Positions 12,308-18,824 of a stretch of 18,824 nucleotides of DNA are shown here, in pieces. Source of the DNA: SYIM01 sp041182885 (GTDB lineage Bacteria; Pseudomonadota; Gammaproteobacteria; Burkholderiales; Burkholderiaceae_E). The DNA lies in NCBI GenBank assembly GCA_049423065.1, contig JBMSQB010000086.1, positions 1 through 18,824 of the forward strand, written 5' to 3'. The notes below the pieces were generated by a model, which saw only the letters and a list, made by a program, of their open reading frames with translations, was not told the origin of the DNA and did not search any database. Position 1 is the first letter of the stretch, and the number at the start of each line of letters is the position of its first letter. Position numbers and translations under genes: made by a program.

Positions 12308-14569
12308 GTGCTGCGGGACCTGGTGCTGGTGGGCGGTGGCCACGCCCACGTCGGGGTGTTGCGGCGCTTTGCGATGCAACCGGAGCCGGGGGTGCGGCTC
12401 ACGCTGATCAGCCGCGCATCCGCGAGCCCCTACTCCGGCATGCTGCCCGGCTATATCGCCGGGCACTATGCGTGGGATGAGGTGCATATCGACCTCGACC
12501 GGCTGTGCCGGTTTGCGCAGGCCACACTGATTCGAGGGGAAGTGGTTGGCATCGATCGTGCTGCGCGGCGCGTGCTGCTCGCTGGGCGGCCGCCGATCGC
12601 CTACGATCTTCTGTCGCTCAATCTGGGATCGACGCCAAAAAACGATGCCGTGCCTGGGGCCGCCGAGCATGCGGTAGGGGTCAAGCCCATCGACGGCTTC
12701 AACAACCGCTGGCTCTCGCTCTACCAGAGGCTCTCCACCCTCCCGCACCGGGCGAGCATCGCCGTGGTGGGTGCAGGCGCAGCCGGGGTGGAGCTCGCCT
12801 TCGCGCTTCATGAGCGGCTGGGAGCCCGTCTGCGCGAACTGGGGCGGCCCGCAGATACCCCGCTCATTGCGCTATACGGTGCCGACCCGCGGCTGCTGCC
12901 CACTCATGCCGATGCGGTCCGTCGCCGGGTGCGCCCTCTCCTTGCAGCGCGAGGCATCGAGCTCAGGCTTGGCGACCCGGTGACGCGGGTGGATGCGGGG
13001 GCGCTGGTCTGGCGTGGCGAGCGGTTCAGTCACGACGAGATCATCTGGGTGACCCAGGCGGGAGGCGCGCCGTGGTTGCGCGACACGGGGCTCGCGCTCG
13101 ACCGCGAGGGGTTTATCGAGGTCGAGAGCAGTCTGCGCTCGCGTAGCGATGCGGCGGTGTTTGCCGCTGGCGATATCGTGTCCTATCCCGGGCGTGCACT
13201 CGAGAAAGCGGGCGTGTTTGCAGTCCGGATGGGGCGGCCGCTTGCCGACAACCTGCGTCGGGCACTGCGCGGTGAGCCACTCAGGCCCTATCGACCGCAG
13301 CGCCACTGGCTCGCGTTGCTTGCCACGGGCGGGCGCCACGCCATCGCCTCGCGCGGGCCGTTTGGTTTCGCGGGGCACTGGGTCTGGCACTGGAAAGACT
13401 GGATCGACCGGCGCTTCATGCGCCGGTTCTCGGCATTGCCCATGCCGCGCGAGTCCATGCCGCGGTCCCTGGCCACGGAGGGGCATCAGCTCGCTCTCGA
13501 TCCCGCCGAGGCCACGCAGGCGCTGTCGGTTCTCGCCATGCGATGCGGCGGGTGCGGCGCGAAGGTGGGCGCCGACATCCTGTCACGCGTGCTGGCCCGC
13601 CTTGATCCGGCTCATCACCCGGATGTGCTGATCGGGCTCGACGCGCCCGATGATGCCGCCGTGATTGCGCTGCCTGCCGGGCAGGCGCTGGTCCAGAGCG
13701 TCGATTTTTTTCGCTCTTTCATTGAAGACCCCTGGCTGTTTGGCCGGATCGCAGCCACGCATGCGCTGAGCGATCTGTTCGCCATGGGCGCGTCGCCGCA
13801 GAGTGCGGCTGCGCTCGTGACCGTACCGCCAGCGCTCGATGCCAAAGTCGAGGAACTGCTGGTGCAGTTGATGAGCGGCGCGCTTCAGGTGCTCCGCGAG
13901 GCGGGTTGTGCGCTGGTCGGTGGGCATACCGCCGAGGGGCAGGAGCTCGCGATGGGGTTTGCGGTGAATGGCACGACACCGGCATCGCTCACAGCACTCA
14001 TGCGGAAATCGGGGCTCATGCCGGGTGACGCGCTGGTGCTCACCAAACCTCTGGGTACTGGCACCCTGCTGGTCGCGCGTGAAATGCTGGCTGCGCGCGG
14101 TGGCTGGATCGATGAAGCATTGGCGAGCATGCTTCAATCCAATCAGGCGGCGGCGCAGTGCCTGCGTGCGCATGGTGTCCGTGCCTGCACCGACGTGACG
14201 GGCTTCGGTCTGCTGGGCCATCTTCACGAGATGGTTCGTGCGAGTGGCGTGGCTGCCAGACTGTCACTGGGTGCCATTCCTGCGCTGGCCGGCGCCCTGT
14301 CCACGCTCGCAAGCGGGCACCGCAGTTCGCTCCATGCGGGCAACCTCCGCATCGCGCCGCTGGTGGGTGGCTTCGAGCGCCTGGCGGAGGATCCCCGCGT
14401 GCAACTCCTCTTCGACCCGCAAACCTCGGGCGGCCTGCTCGCAGGCGTGCCCGCCGACCGTGCCCGTGAGTGCGTGGAGGCCCTTCACGCGCTGGGCTGC
14501 GTGGCGGCTACGGTGGTAGGGGAAGTGGTGGCACCTGGCGAGGGCGAGCCGCTGCTCGCGCTGGTCTGA
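12308..14569 (+). CDS. selD: Fused NADH-dehydrogenase-like FAD protein / selenide, water dikinase (SelD)
   Basis: A 753-residue fusion. Residues 1-375 are a pyridine-nucleotide-disulfide (NDH-2-like) flavoprotein: FAD motif LVGGGHAHVGVL (7-18), ASPYSGMLPGYIAG (39-52), second Rossmann motif VVGAGAAGVELA (153-164) and FAAGDI (285-290). Residues 410-753 are SelD, which makes selenophosphate from selenide and ATP. The active-site loop is CGGCGAKVGADIL (413-425); Cys416 and Lys419 match E. coli Cys17 and Lys20. The enzyme is thus the Cys, not the Sec, form. LDAPDDAAVI (444-453), VQSVDFFRSFIEDPW (462-476) and VGGHTAEGQELAMG (537-550) follow. The start is GTG at 12308, 4 bases after the preceding stop, without a strong ribosome binding site. 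The fusion is known in other bacteria. The flavoprotein may supply reduced selenium, an inference. No selenium-using partner gene is in the window. Confidence 0.95.
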   Translation: MLRDLVLVGGGHAHVGVLRRFAMQPEPGVRLTLISRASASPYSGMLPGYIAGHYAWDEVHIDLDRLCRFAQATLIRGEVVGIDRAARRVLLAGRPPIAYDLLSLNLGSTPKNDAVPGAAEHAVGVKPIDGFNNRWLSLYQRLSTLPHRASIAVVGAGAAGVELAFALHERLGARLRELGRPADTPLIALYGADPRLLPTHADAVRRRVRPLLAARGIELRLGDPVTRVDAGALVWRGERFSHDEIIWVTQAGGAPWLRDTGLALDREGFIEVESSLRSRSDAAVFAAGDIVSYPGRALEKAGVFAVRMGRPLADNLRRALRGEPLRPYRPQRHWLALLATGGRHAIASRGPFGFAGHWVWHWKDWIDRRFMRRFSALPMPRESMPRSLATEGHQLALDPAEATQALSVLAMRCGGCGAKVGADILSRVLARLDPAHHPDVLIGLDAPDDAAVIALPAGQALVQSVDFFRSFIEDPWLFGRIAATHALSDLFAMGASPQSAAALVTVPPALDAKVEELLVQLMSGALQVLREAGCALVGGHTAEGQELAMGFAVNGTTPASLTALMRKSGLMPGDALVLTKPLGTGTLLVAREMLAARGGWIDEALASMLQSNQAAAQCLRAHGVRACTDVTGFGLLGHLHEMVRASGVAARLSLGAIPALAGALSTLASGHRSSLHAGNLRIAPLVGGFERLAEDPRVQLLFDPQTSGGLLAGVPADRARECVEALHALGCVAATVVGEVVAPGEGEPLLALV

Positions 14570-14578
14570 GCGAGCGCG

Positions 14579-15337
14579 CTACCAGACGATCTGGCCGACC
14601 CATTCCTTGAGCGCGCGCGCGCTCAGGTCAAGCGCGCTGGCGGTTGGAATGAACCGCCGCAGATCGGCATAGTCGATGTGCTCGAAATCGGTGGCTACCG
14701 GCACCACCTCGAGGCCAGCGGCCCGGAAATGGGACACCGAGCGCGCCATGTGCGAGGCCGAGGTCACCAGCAGCACCCGGCGGATATTGCGCTCGGCCAG
14801 GATCGCCGCGCTGTCGGTGGCGTTTTGACGGGTGTTGCGGCTGCGGGCCTCGAGCACGATGGCCGCATCGGGCACGCCGAAGGCGCGGAGGACCGTGCGC
14901 ATGGCCTCGGCCTCCGATTGCGTGTGGGTGGCCGGATCATGACCGCCGCTGGCCAGAATCAGCGGCGCCCGCCCGGCGTGCCAGAGCCTGGCCGCCTGCC
15001 AGACCCGGTCGGACGCCTCGGCCAGATCGGGCCACGGGCGCGCCTCGGTGGGCGGCGACACACCGCCCCCCAGCAGAACGATGGCGCCAGCTTTGGGAAT
15101 GGCCGCAATCTGTTCATCGCTCACCACCGGAGCCTGGTCGCGGCTGACATGGGCCTGTATCCAGTTGGCGGTGACCGGAAGCGACCAGACGGTCAGCCAG
15201 CCCAACGCTGCCAGCCCGATGACCAGTGCGGTTTTCCGCCACTGCATGAGCCCCAGAAGAAGCGCGACCAGACCCAGCGCGAGGGCACTCCCGAGCGGCG
15301 AAATCAGCGCGGTCAGCAGGGCAGAAAAAACCAGCAT
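14579..15337 (-). CDS. DUF218/YdcF-family membrane protein
   Basis: A 252-residue protein with two N-terminal membrane helices (about 8-30 and 36-55) followed by a DUF218 (YdcF/ElyC/SanA) domain, about 83-245. Domain marks are AGAIVLLGGGVSPP (83-96), ILASGGHDP (127-135), SEAEAMRTVLRAFGVPDAAI (141-160), EARSRNTRQNA (163-173) and LLVTSASHMARSVSHFRAAG (189-208). Relatives such as ElyC act in envelope and peptidoglycan-precursor maintenance, with the domain on the periplasmic side. The exact reaction is not settled. The ATG at 15335-15337 lies 11 bases after the nitroreductase stop, so the two are probably one operon. Its 3' end is 9 bases from the convergent selD gene. Confidence 0.88.
   Translation of the reverse strand: MLVFSALLTALISPLGSALALGLVALLLGLMQWRKTALVIGLAALGWLTVWSLPVTANWIQAHVSRDQAPVVSDEQIAAIPKAGAIVLLGGGVSPPTEARPWPDLAEASDRVWQAARLWHAGRAPLILASGGHDPATHTQSEAEAMRTVLRAFGVPDAAIVLEARSRNTRQNATDSAAILAERNIRRVLLVTSASHMARSVSHFRAAGLEVVPVATDFEHIDYADLRRFIPTASALDLSARALKEWVGQIVW
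14608..14625. repeat. 18-bp perfect palindrome with alternating GC core
   Basis: TGAGCGCGCGCGCGCTCA is its own reverse complement. It lies inside the 3' end of the DUF218 gene, 39 bases past the selD stop. The alternating purine-pyrimidine core is prone to hairpin or Z-form structure. It may be only a by-product of the Arg/Ala/Ser codons it encodes. Confidence 0.85.
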
Positions 15338-15348
15338 GTCGGGTTCGA

Positions 15349-16227
15349 TCAGCGCATGCCGAAGCCAAGCGCCCGCAGCGCCTCGGACAGCCGCTCGCGG
15401 CCGCGCAGTTCATGCACCCGCTTGGCCGTCTGCAGGCTCCAGTCGGCGGCACGCATGCCCTGTGAGGCCTGGAATCCGGCGATCGTCTGGTCATAGGCAC
15501 CGACGTCGTCCGGCTCCGATTGGGCCGAATACTGCTCGTGATGGAGCACTGCGCGCTGCGGCAGCCGTGGCTTGATGTCGGCGGCCTGGGCGGCGGGATC
15601 TTCAAAGCCCACGCACAGCCCGAAGACGATCATGGCATCGGGGGGCAGGGCCACTTCGGCCGCCACCTGTTCAGGCTCGTTGCGCATGGCTCCGATATAA
15701 ACCGTACCCAGGCCGATGGACTCGGCGGCGAGCACGGCGTTTTGCGCCGCGAGTGCCGCGTCAATCACGCCCACCAGCAACATTTCAAGATAGCGAGTGC
15801 CATGGGGTTCGATGTCGCGCGAGGCCGCGATGCGGTCGAGTCTGGCGAGATCCGCCACCCAAAGAAGGAGCAACGGGCAGCGCCGGATGTGTTCCTGATT
15901 GCCTGCCAGCACGGATAGCCGGGCCTTTCGCGCAGGGTCGCGCACGGCAATGACACTCCAGGCCTGAACATTGGATGAACTCGCTGCCGACTGACCGGCT
16001 GCGACCAGCATCTCCAGCGTGCCATCGGGAAGCGCTCGGTCGCTGAAGGCGCGCACCGACCGGTGCCTGAGCAGGGTGTCGACGATGGTGCTTGCCGGCA
16101 TGGGGGGAAAGCTCGCCTGGGGGCCATAGCGCCTGCGAAGGGCTTCTTCTCGCGGAAGATTCGAAACCTCATCCGGATGGGTGGGAGGGGTGGGTGGATA
16201 GGGCGTGGCGCGAAGCGGAGCATTCAT
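15349..16227 (-). CDS. NfsA-like NAD(P)H nitroreductase (FMN oxidoreductase)
   Basis: A 292-residue FMN-dependent nitroreductase-fold protein, a two-electron reductase of quinones, nitro compounds or flavins in the cytoplasm. The FMN-phosphate motif is RHRSVRAFSDRAL (54-66). SAASSSNVQAWSVIAV (80-95), LLVGVIDAALAAQNAVLAAESIGLGTVYIGAMR (150-182) and RLPQRAVLHHEQY (221-233) follow the NfsA/FRP subgroup pattern. About 40 N-terminal residues are Pro-rich and probably flexible. The ATG at 16225-16227 is chosen because AGGA stands 7 bases before it and the longer open frame upstream shows no family sequence. It is probably co-transcribed with the DUF218 gene downstream and is divergent from the DUF2256-photolyase cluster. 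The physiological substrate is not evident. Confidence 0.9.
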   Translation of the reverse strand: MNAPLRATPYPPTPPTHPDEVSNLPREEALRRRYGPQASFPPMPASTIVDTLLRHRSVRAFSDRALPDGTLEMLVAAGQSAASSSNVQAWSVIAVRDPARKARLSVLAGNQEHIRRCPLLLLWVADLARLDRIAASRDIEPHGTRYLEMLLVGVIDAALAAQNAVLAAESIGLGTVYIGAMRNEPEQVAAEVALPPDAMIVFGLCVGFEDPAAQAADIKPRLPQRAVLHHEQYSAQSEPDDVGAYDQTIAGFQASQGMRAADWSLQTAKRVHELRGRERLSEALRALGFGMR

Positions 16228-16420
16228 CGGAAGATCCTGATCGGGGAGGCGAGTGTGGTGCGAACCATGCACGCGGTCATGGCTGGGGTCGTCTGAGCCT
16301 CGAGTGTATCGCCCGCGGGTGTACGGTTCGCAAGCGACCGACCGAAATCGGTGTGTTCCCGCCGGGCTCCCCAAACCCCTGCAGTTGCGCAGGGAGGCTG
16401 CCATCGCTAAGGTCGCGGCC
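16228..16420. other. Divergent intergenic region between nitroreductase and DUF2256 genes
   Basis: The 193 bases should hold promoters for both directions. I see a short palindrome ACCGA-AA-TCGGT (16341-16352) that could bind a dimeric regulator, and AGGGAGG (16391-16397) that resembles a ribosome binding site. No convincing -35/-10 pair stands out on either strand. Confidence 0.4.
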
Positions 16421-16570
16421 ATGTTCAAGGGCAACAAGCAATACCTTCCCAGCAAGCCGTGCGCGGCCTGCGGTCGCACCATGACCTGGCGCAAGGCCTG
16501 GGCGCGCAATTGGGAGTCGGTCCGCTATTGCTCCGAGCGTTGTCGCCGGACCCGGCCCGCACCAGGCTGA
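16421..16570 (+). CDS. DUF2256 zinc-finger miniprotein (photolyase/cryptochrome-associated)
   Basis: A 49-residue protein that matches the DUF2256 pattern closely: FKGNKQYLPSKPCAACGRTM (2-21), then TWRKAWARNWESVRYCSERC (22-41) and a basic tail. Cys14, Cys17, Cys37 and Cys41 form a probable zinc site. The function is unknown, but the family is often found beside photolyase/cryptochrome genes, as here: the photolyase gene starts 31 bases downstream. The ATG at 16421 has AAGG 8 bases before it. A better AGGGAGG (16391-16397) sits upstream of an in-frame ATC at 16403, so a slightly longer protein from a rare start cannot be excluded. A nucleic-acid-binding or cofactor-delivery helper for the photolyase is conjecture. 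Confidence 0.87.
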   Translation: MFKGNKQYLPSKPCAACGRTMTWRKAWARNWESVRYCSERCRRTRPAPG

Positions 16571-16601
16571 GTGCGAATCAACCGTTTAGCGAAAGCACTC
16601 A

Positions 16602-18215
16602 ATGCCCCGTCGCCCGAGCAGCCCGCCGCAGCCGTCACGACCGCCCCGCCACTGGGTTCTGGTGCTGGGCGACCAGCTGGACCTGCAGTCGAGCGCCTTC
16701 GACGGCTTCGACCCGGCGCTCGATCGACTCTGGATGTGCGAGGCGATCGAGGAAGCCACTCATGTTCCGAGCAGCAAACAGCGGATCGCGGTGTTTCTGT
16801 CGGCCATGCGTCACTTTGCGCGGGCGCTCGAGGCGCGAGGCTGGCCGGTTGACTACCACGCGCTCGATCGCGCGCAGGGGCCGGCCGCATCGCTTGCCAG
16901 CGCCCTCGAACAGACCCTCGCGCAGGCGATGCCGCAGGCGGTGGTGATGACCGAACCGGGCGACTGGCGGGTGCTCGAGGCAATTCGCAACCAGTGCGCG
17001 CGCCTGGGTGTGTCGCTTGAGGTGCGCGGCGATCGACACTTCCTGTGCAGCAGCGAACAATTTGCGCGTCACGCTGCCGGACGCAAGCAGTTGCGCCTGG
17101 AATATTTCTATCGCGAGATGCGGCGACGCCACGATGTGCTGATGGTTGACGATGCCAGTGCGGCCGACGGTCGGGGCCCGGCTGGGGGACAGTGGAACTT
17201 CGATGCCGACAATCGCGAGGCCTTTGGCGCCGAGGGCCCTGGCATGTTGCCCCCGCCCCGCCGTTTCGCCCCCGACGACATCACCACCGACGTGATCCGG
17301 CTGGTCAATGCGCGCTTTGCGTCGCACCCCGGCGATCTCGCGGAATTTGGCTGGCCGGTCACGCGCGAGGACGCCCTGGTCGCCTTGAATGACTTCATCG
17401 CCTGCCGGCTGTGCGGCTTTGGCCGCTGGCAGGATGCGATCTGGGCGGGCGAAGCCTGGCTCTATCACTCGCTGCTTTCCGCCGCACTGAATCTGAAGCT
17501 CCTGTCGCCACTTGAAGTGATCGAAGCCGCGCAAGCGGCCTGGCGTGCAGGCCGCGCCGACCTTGCCTCGGTAGAAGGTTTCATCCGGCAGATCCTGGGC
17601 TGGCGCGAATACGTTCGGGGCCTCTACTGGCTGCGGATGCCGGCCTACCTTGAAATGAACGCGCTTGATGCGCGTGAGCCTTTGCCCGAGTTCTACTGGA
17701 CCGGCAAGACGCCGATGGCCTGTCTGTCGGATGCCATCGGTCAGACGCTCCGTCTTGGCTATGCGCATCACATTCAACGCCTCATGGTGACCGGGCTGTA
17801 TGCGCTGCTTCTGGGCGTGGAGCCGAGGCAGGTCCATGCCTGGTATCTGTCGGTGTATGTGGATGCGGTCGAATGGGTGGAGCTTCCCAACACGCTGGGC
17901 ATGAGCCAGTTCGCCGATGGCGGTCTGATGGCGAGCAAACCCTATGCGGCCACGGGCAAATACATCGAGCGCATGTCCAACCACTGCGGCGGCTGCAGGT
18001 TCCGCCCGGGCGAACGCACCGGCGACCGGGCCTGTCCCTTCACCACGCTCTATTGGGATTTTCTGGCGCGTCATCAGGCGCGGCTTGCCGCCAACCCCCG
18101 GATGGCCTTGCAGGTCAAGAATCTGGCCCGGATCCCGGCCGATGAAATGCGCAGCATCCGCGAGCGCGCGCAGTTCATCCGCGAGGGCGGGCTGTTGGAG
18201 GCAGGGCGTGTCTGA
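16602..18215 (+). CDS. Iron-sulfur bacterial cryptochrome/photolyase, (6-4) photolyase type
   Basis: A 537-residue FeS-BCP (deoxyribodipyrimidine photolyase-related protein), a light-driven flavoenzyme repairing UV (6-4) lesions. The N-terminal antenna domain starts HWVLVLGDQLD (17-27). Cys374, Cys462, Cys465 and Cys478 should bind a 4Fe-4S cluster; their spacing (88, 3, 13) is the same as Cys350/438/441/454 in Agrobacterium PhrB. His389-His390 in YAHHIQRLMVTG (387-398) matches the PhrB catalytic His pair. FAD-binding segments include RQILGWREYVRGLYW (329-343) and YLSVYVDAVEWVELPNTLGMSQFADGG region (415-441). The first 16 residues are Pro/Arg/Ser-rich and not conserved-looking. FAD, a lumazine-type antenna and the cluster are family knowledge. 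It lies between DUF2256 and DUF4126 genes in one direction, probably an operon. Names phrB or cryB are used for relatives. Confidence 0.95.
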   Translation: MPRRPSSPPQPSRPPRHWVLVLGDQLDLQSSAFDGFDPALDRLWMCEAIEEATHVPSSKQRIAVFLSAMRHFARALEARGWPVDYHALDRAQGPAASLASALEQTLAQAMPQAVVMTEPGDWRVLEAIRNQCARLGVSLEVRGDRHFLCSSEQFARHAAGRKQLRLEYFYREMRRRHDVLMVDDASAADGRGPAGGQWNFDADNREAFGAEGPGMLPPPRRFAPDDITTDVIRLVNARFASHPGDLAEFGWPVTREDALVALNDFIACRLCGFGRWQDAIWAGEAWLYHSLLSAALNLKLLSPLEVIEAAQAAWRAGRADLASVEGFIRQILGWREYVRGLYWLRMPAYLEMNALDAREPLPEFYWTGKTPMACLSDAIGQTLRLGYAHHIQRLMVTGLYALLLGVEPRQVHAWYLSVYVDAVEWVELPNTLGMSQFADGGLMASKPYAATGKYIERMSNHCGGCRFRPGERTGDRACPFTTLYWDFLARHQARLAANPRMALQVKNLARIPADEMRSIRERAQFIREGGLLEAGRV

Positions 18216-18250
18216 GACCTCCGAGCGCCGCCTGCGCAGCGGGCTCGCCC

Positions 18251-18824
18251 ATGCCTGATTCCGATCAGGCCGGATTGCTCGCGCTTGCTGCCGCGCTGGG
18301 CTGGGCGAGCGGCCTGCGGCTCTACGCCACGATCTTTGCCGCTGGCATGGCAAGCCGCCTGGGTTGGATCGACCTCCCTGCATCGCTTGGGTTGCTCGAA
18401 CACCCGGTGCTGCTCGGGCTGAGCGGCCTTCTGCTCCTCACCGAATTCCTGGTCGACAAGATCCCCGGCCTCGATTCATTCTGGGATCTGGTGAACAGCG
18501 TGATCCGGGTGCCTGCTGGCGCTGCGCTGGCGGCAGCCGTGCTGGGTGCGGATAGCGCGGTGATGGGGGTGGCGGGCGCGCTGCTGGGGGGCTCGCTCGC
18601 GGCAAGCTCGCAGCTCGCCAAGACCAGCGTACGCGCGGCGATCAACACGCTGCCCGAGCCGGTGTCGAACCTGCTCGCGAGCTTCACTGAAGACGGCCTG
18701 TCGCTGGGCATGTTGTGGCTGGCGGTCAGCAAGCCCGCAGTGTTCGCGGTGCTGCTTGTCCTGCTGGTGACACTTGCCGTTCTGGTCATCTGGATGCTGA
18801 TGCGATTTCTGCGTGCGGTGCTTG
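18251..18824 (+). CDS. DUF4126 membrane protein (partial, runs off right edge)
   Basis: The frame from ATG at 18251 stays open for 191 codons to the window end. It shows the DUF4126 pattern: ALGWASGLRLYATIFAAGMASRLGW region (15-39), LLTEFLVDKIPGLDSFWDLV (70-89), VIRVPAGAALAAAVLG (92-107) and SQLAKTSVRAAINTLPEPVSN region (124-144). There are several hydrophobic helices (about 8-33, 56-72, 95-125, 155-190), so it is an inner-membrane protein of unknown function. The family is about 200 residues, so probably only the last few are missing. It begins 35 bases after the photolyase stop and is likely in the same transcript, though no functional link between the two is known to me. Confidence 0.87.
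   Translation, partial: MPDSDQAGLLALAAALGWASGLRLYATIFAAGMASRLGWIDLPASLGLLEHPVLLGLSGLLLLTEFLVDKIPGLDSFWDLVNSVIRVPAGAALAAAVLGADSAVMGVAGALLGGSLAASSQLAKTSVRAAINTLPEPVSNLLASFTEDGLSLGMLWLAVSKPAVFAVLLVLLVTLAVLVIWMLMRFLRAVL

Noticed and set aside
12308..14569. Possible selenocysteine codon in the SelD active-site loop
   Set aside because: The codon for residue 416 is TGC (Cys), not TGA, and no in-frame TGA occurs before the final stop.
18208..18258. A 16-codon GTG frame overlapping the photolyase stop and the DUF4126 start
   Set aside because: There is no ribosome binding site of note and no leader-peptide feature such as a codon run or attenuator.
16635..18383. 582-codon minus-strand open frame
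   Set aside because: It lies antisense to the photolyase gene, which carries conserved catalytic and FeS residues in the plus frame. The antisense protein shows no family pattern.
1..18824. CRISPR arrays, tRNA or rRNA genes, insertion sequences, integrases, prophage genes
   Set aside because: None was seen on either strand. The repeats found have only two to three short copies without spacers, and no transposase or recombinase motif appears in any frame.

Overview
The window is GC-rich, dense with genes and chromosomal in character. It looks like a betaproteobacterium, most likely of the order Burkholderiales. I infer this from gene content: an orphan Bug/TctC periplasmic receptor, class III CoA-transferases, a TctC-linked OmpR-type regulator and an iron-sulfur bacterial photolyase. 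No 16S rRNA or other taxonomic marker is present. I found no tRNA, rRNA, CRISPR array, insertion sequence, integrase or phage gene.

Layout from left to right. (a) 1-860, minus strand: the 5' part of a gene that runs off the left edge. Its protein has a basic Ala/Lys/Pro-rich N-terminus and a four-cysteine zinc ribbon. (b) 1056-3161, minus: a tandem two-domain class III CoA-transferase. Divergent from it is an orphan NMT1/SsuA-type solute-binding lipoprotein (3447-4448, plus). (c) 4579-6355, minus: a Bug/TctC receptor and, upstream of it, an OmpR/PhoB response regulator. The regulator has an AT-rich control region with an extended -10 element and a perfect inverted repeat. (d) 6526-8124, minus: a CoxG-like SRPBCC protein with a C-terminal membrane anchor, and galU. 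Divergent from galU is the bifunctional GDP-mannose enzyme manC/algA (8248-9699, plus). (e) 9786-10658, minus: a 3-hydroxyisobutyrate-dehydrogenase-like reductase. Divergent from it is a run of three plus-strand genes: an alpha/beta hydrolase, an unrecognised charged protein, and an NADH-dehydrogenase-like/SelD fusion (10785-14569). (f) 14579-16227, minus: a nitroreductase followed by a DUF218/YdcF membrane protein. (g) 16421 to the right edge, plus: a DUF2256 zinc-finger miniprotein, a (6-4)-type FeS photolyase and a DUF4126 membrane protein (partial).

Functional themes. galU and manC supply UDP-glucose and GDP-mannose for surface polysaccharide. The CoA-transferase, Bug receptor, NMT1-like lipoprotein, reductase and hydrolase suggest uptake and CoA-dependent breakdown of organic acids, but no transporter membrane subunits are encoded here. 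The SelD fusion makes selenophosphate, yet no SelA, SelB, selenocysteine tRNA or SelU gene lies in the window. The photolyase has the same iron-sulfur cysteine spacing as the characterised Agrobacterium PhrB enzyme and follows the DUF2256 protein closely.

The most useful leads are the DUF2256-photolyase-DUF4126 cluster, the unknown protein coupled to selD, the tandem CoA-transferase with a Glu in place of the catalytic Asp in its first half, and the AT-rich operator-like palindrome before the response regulator. Short tandem duplications also sit just past three gene ends. I do not see a clear wholly new multi-gene system.
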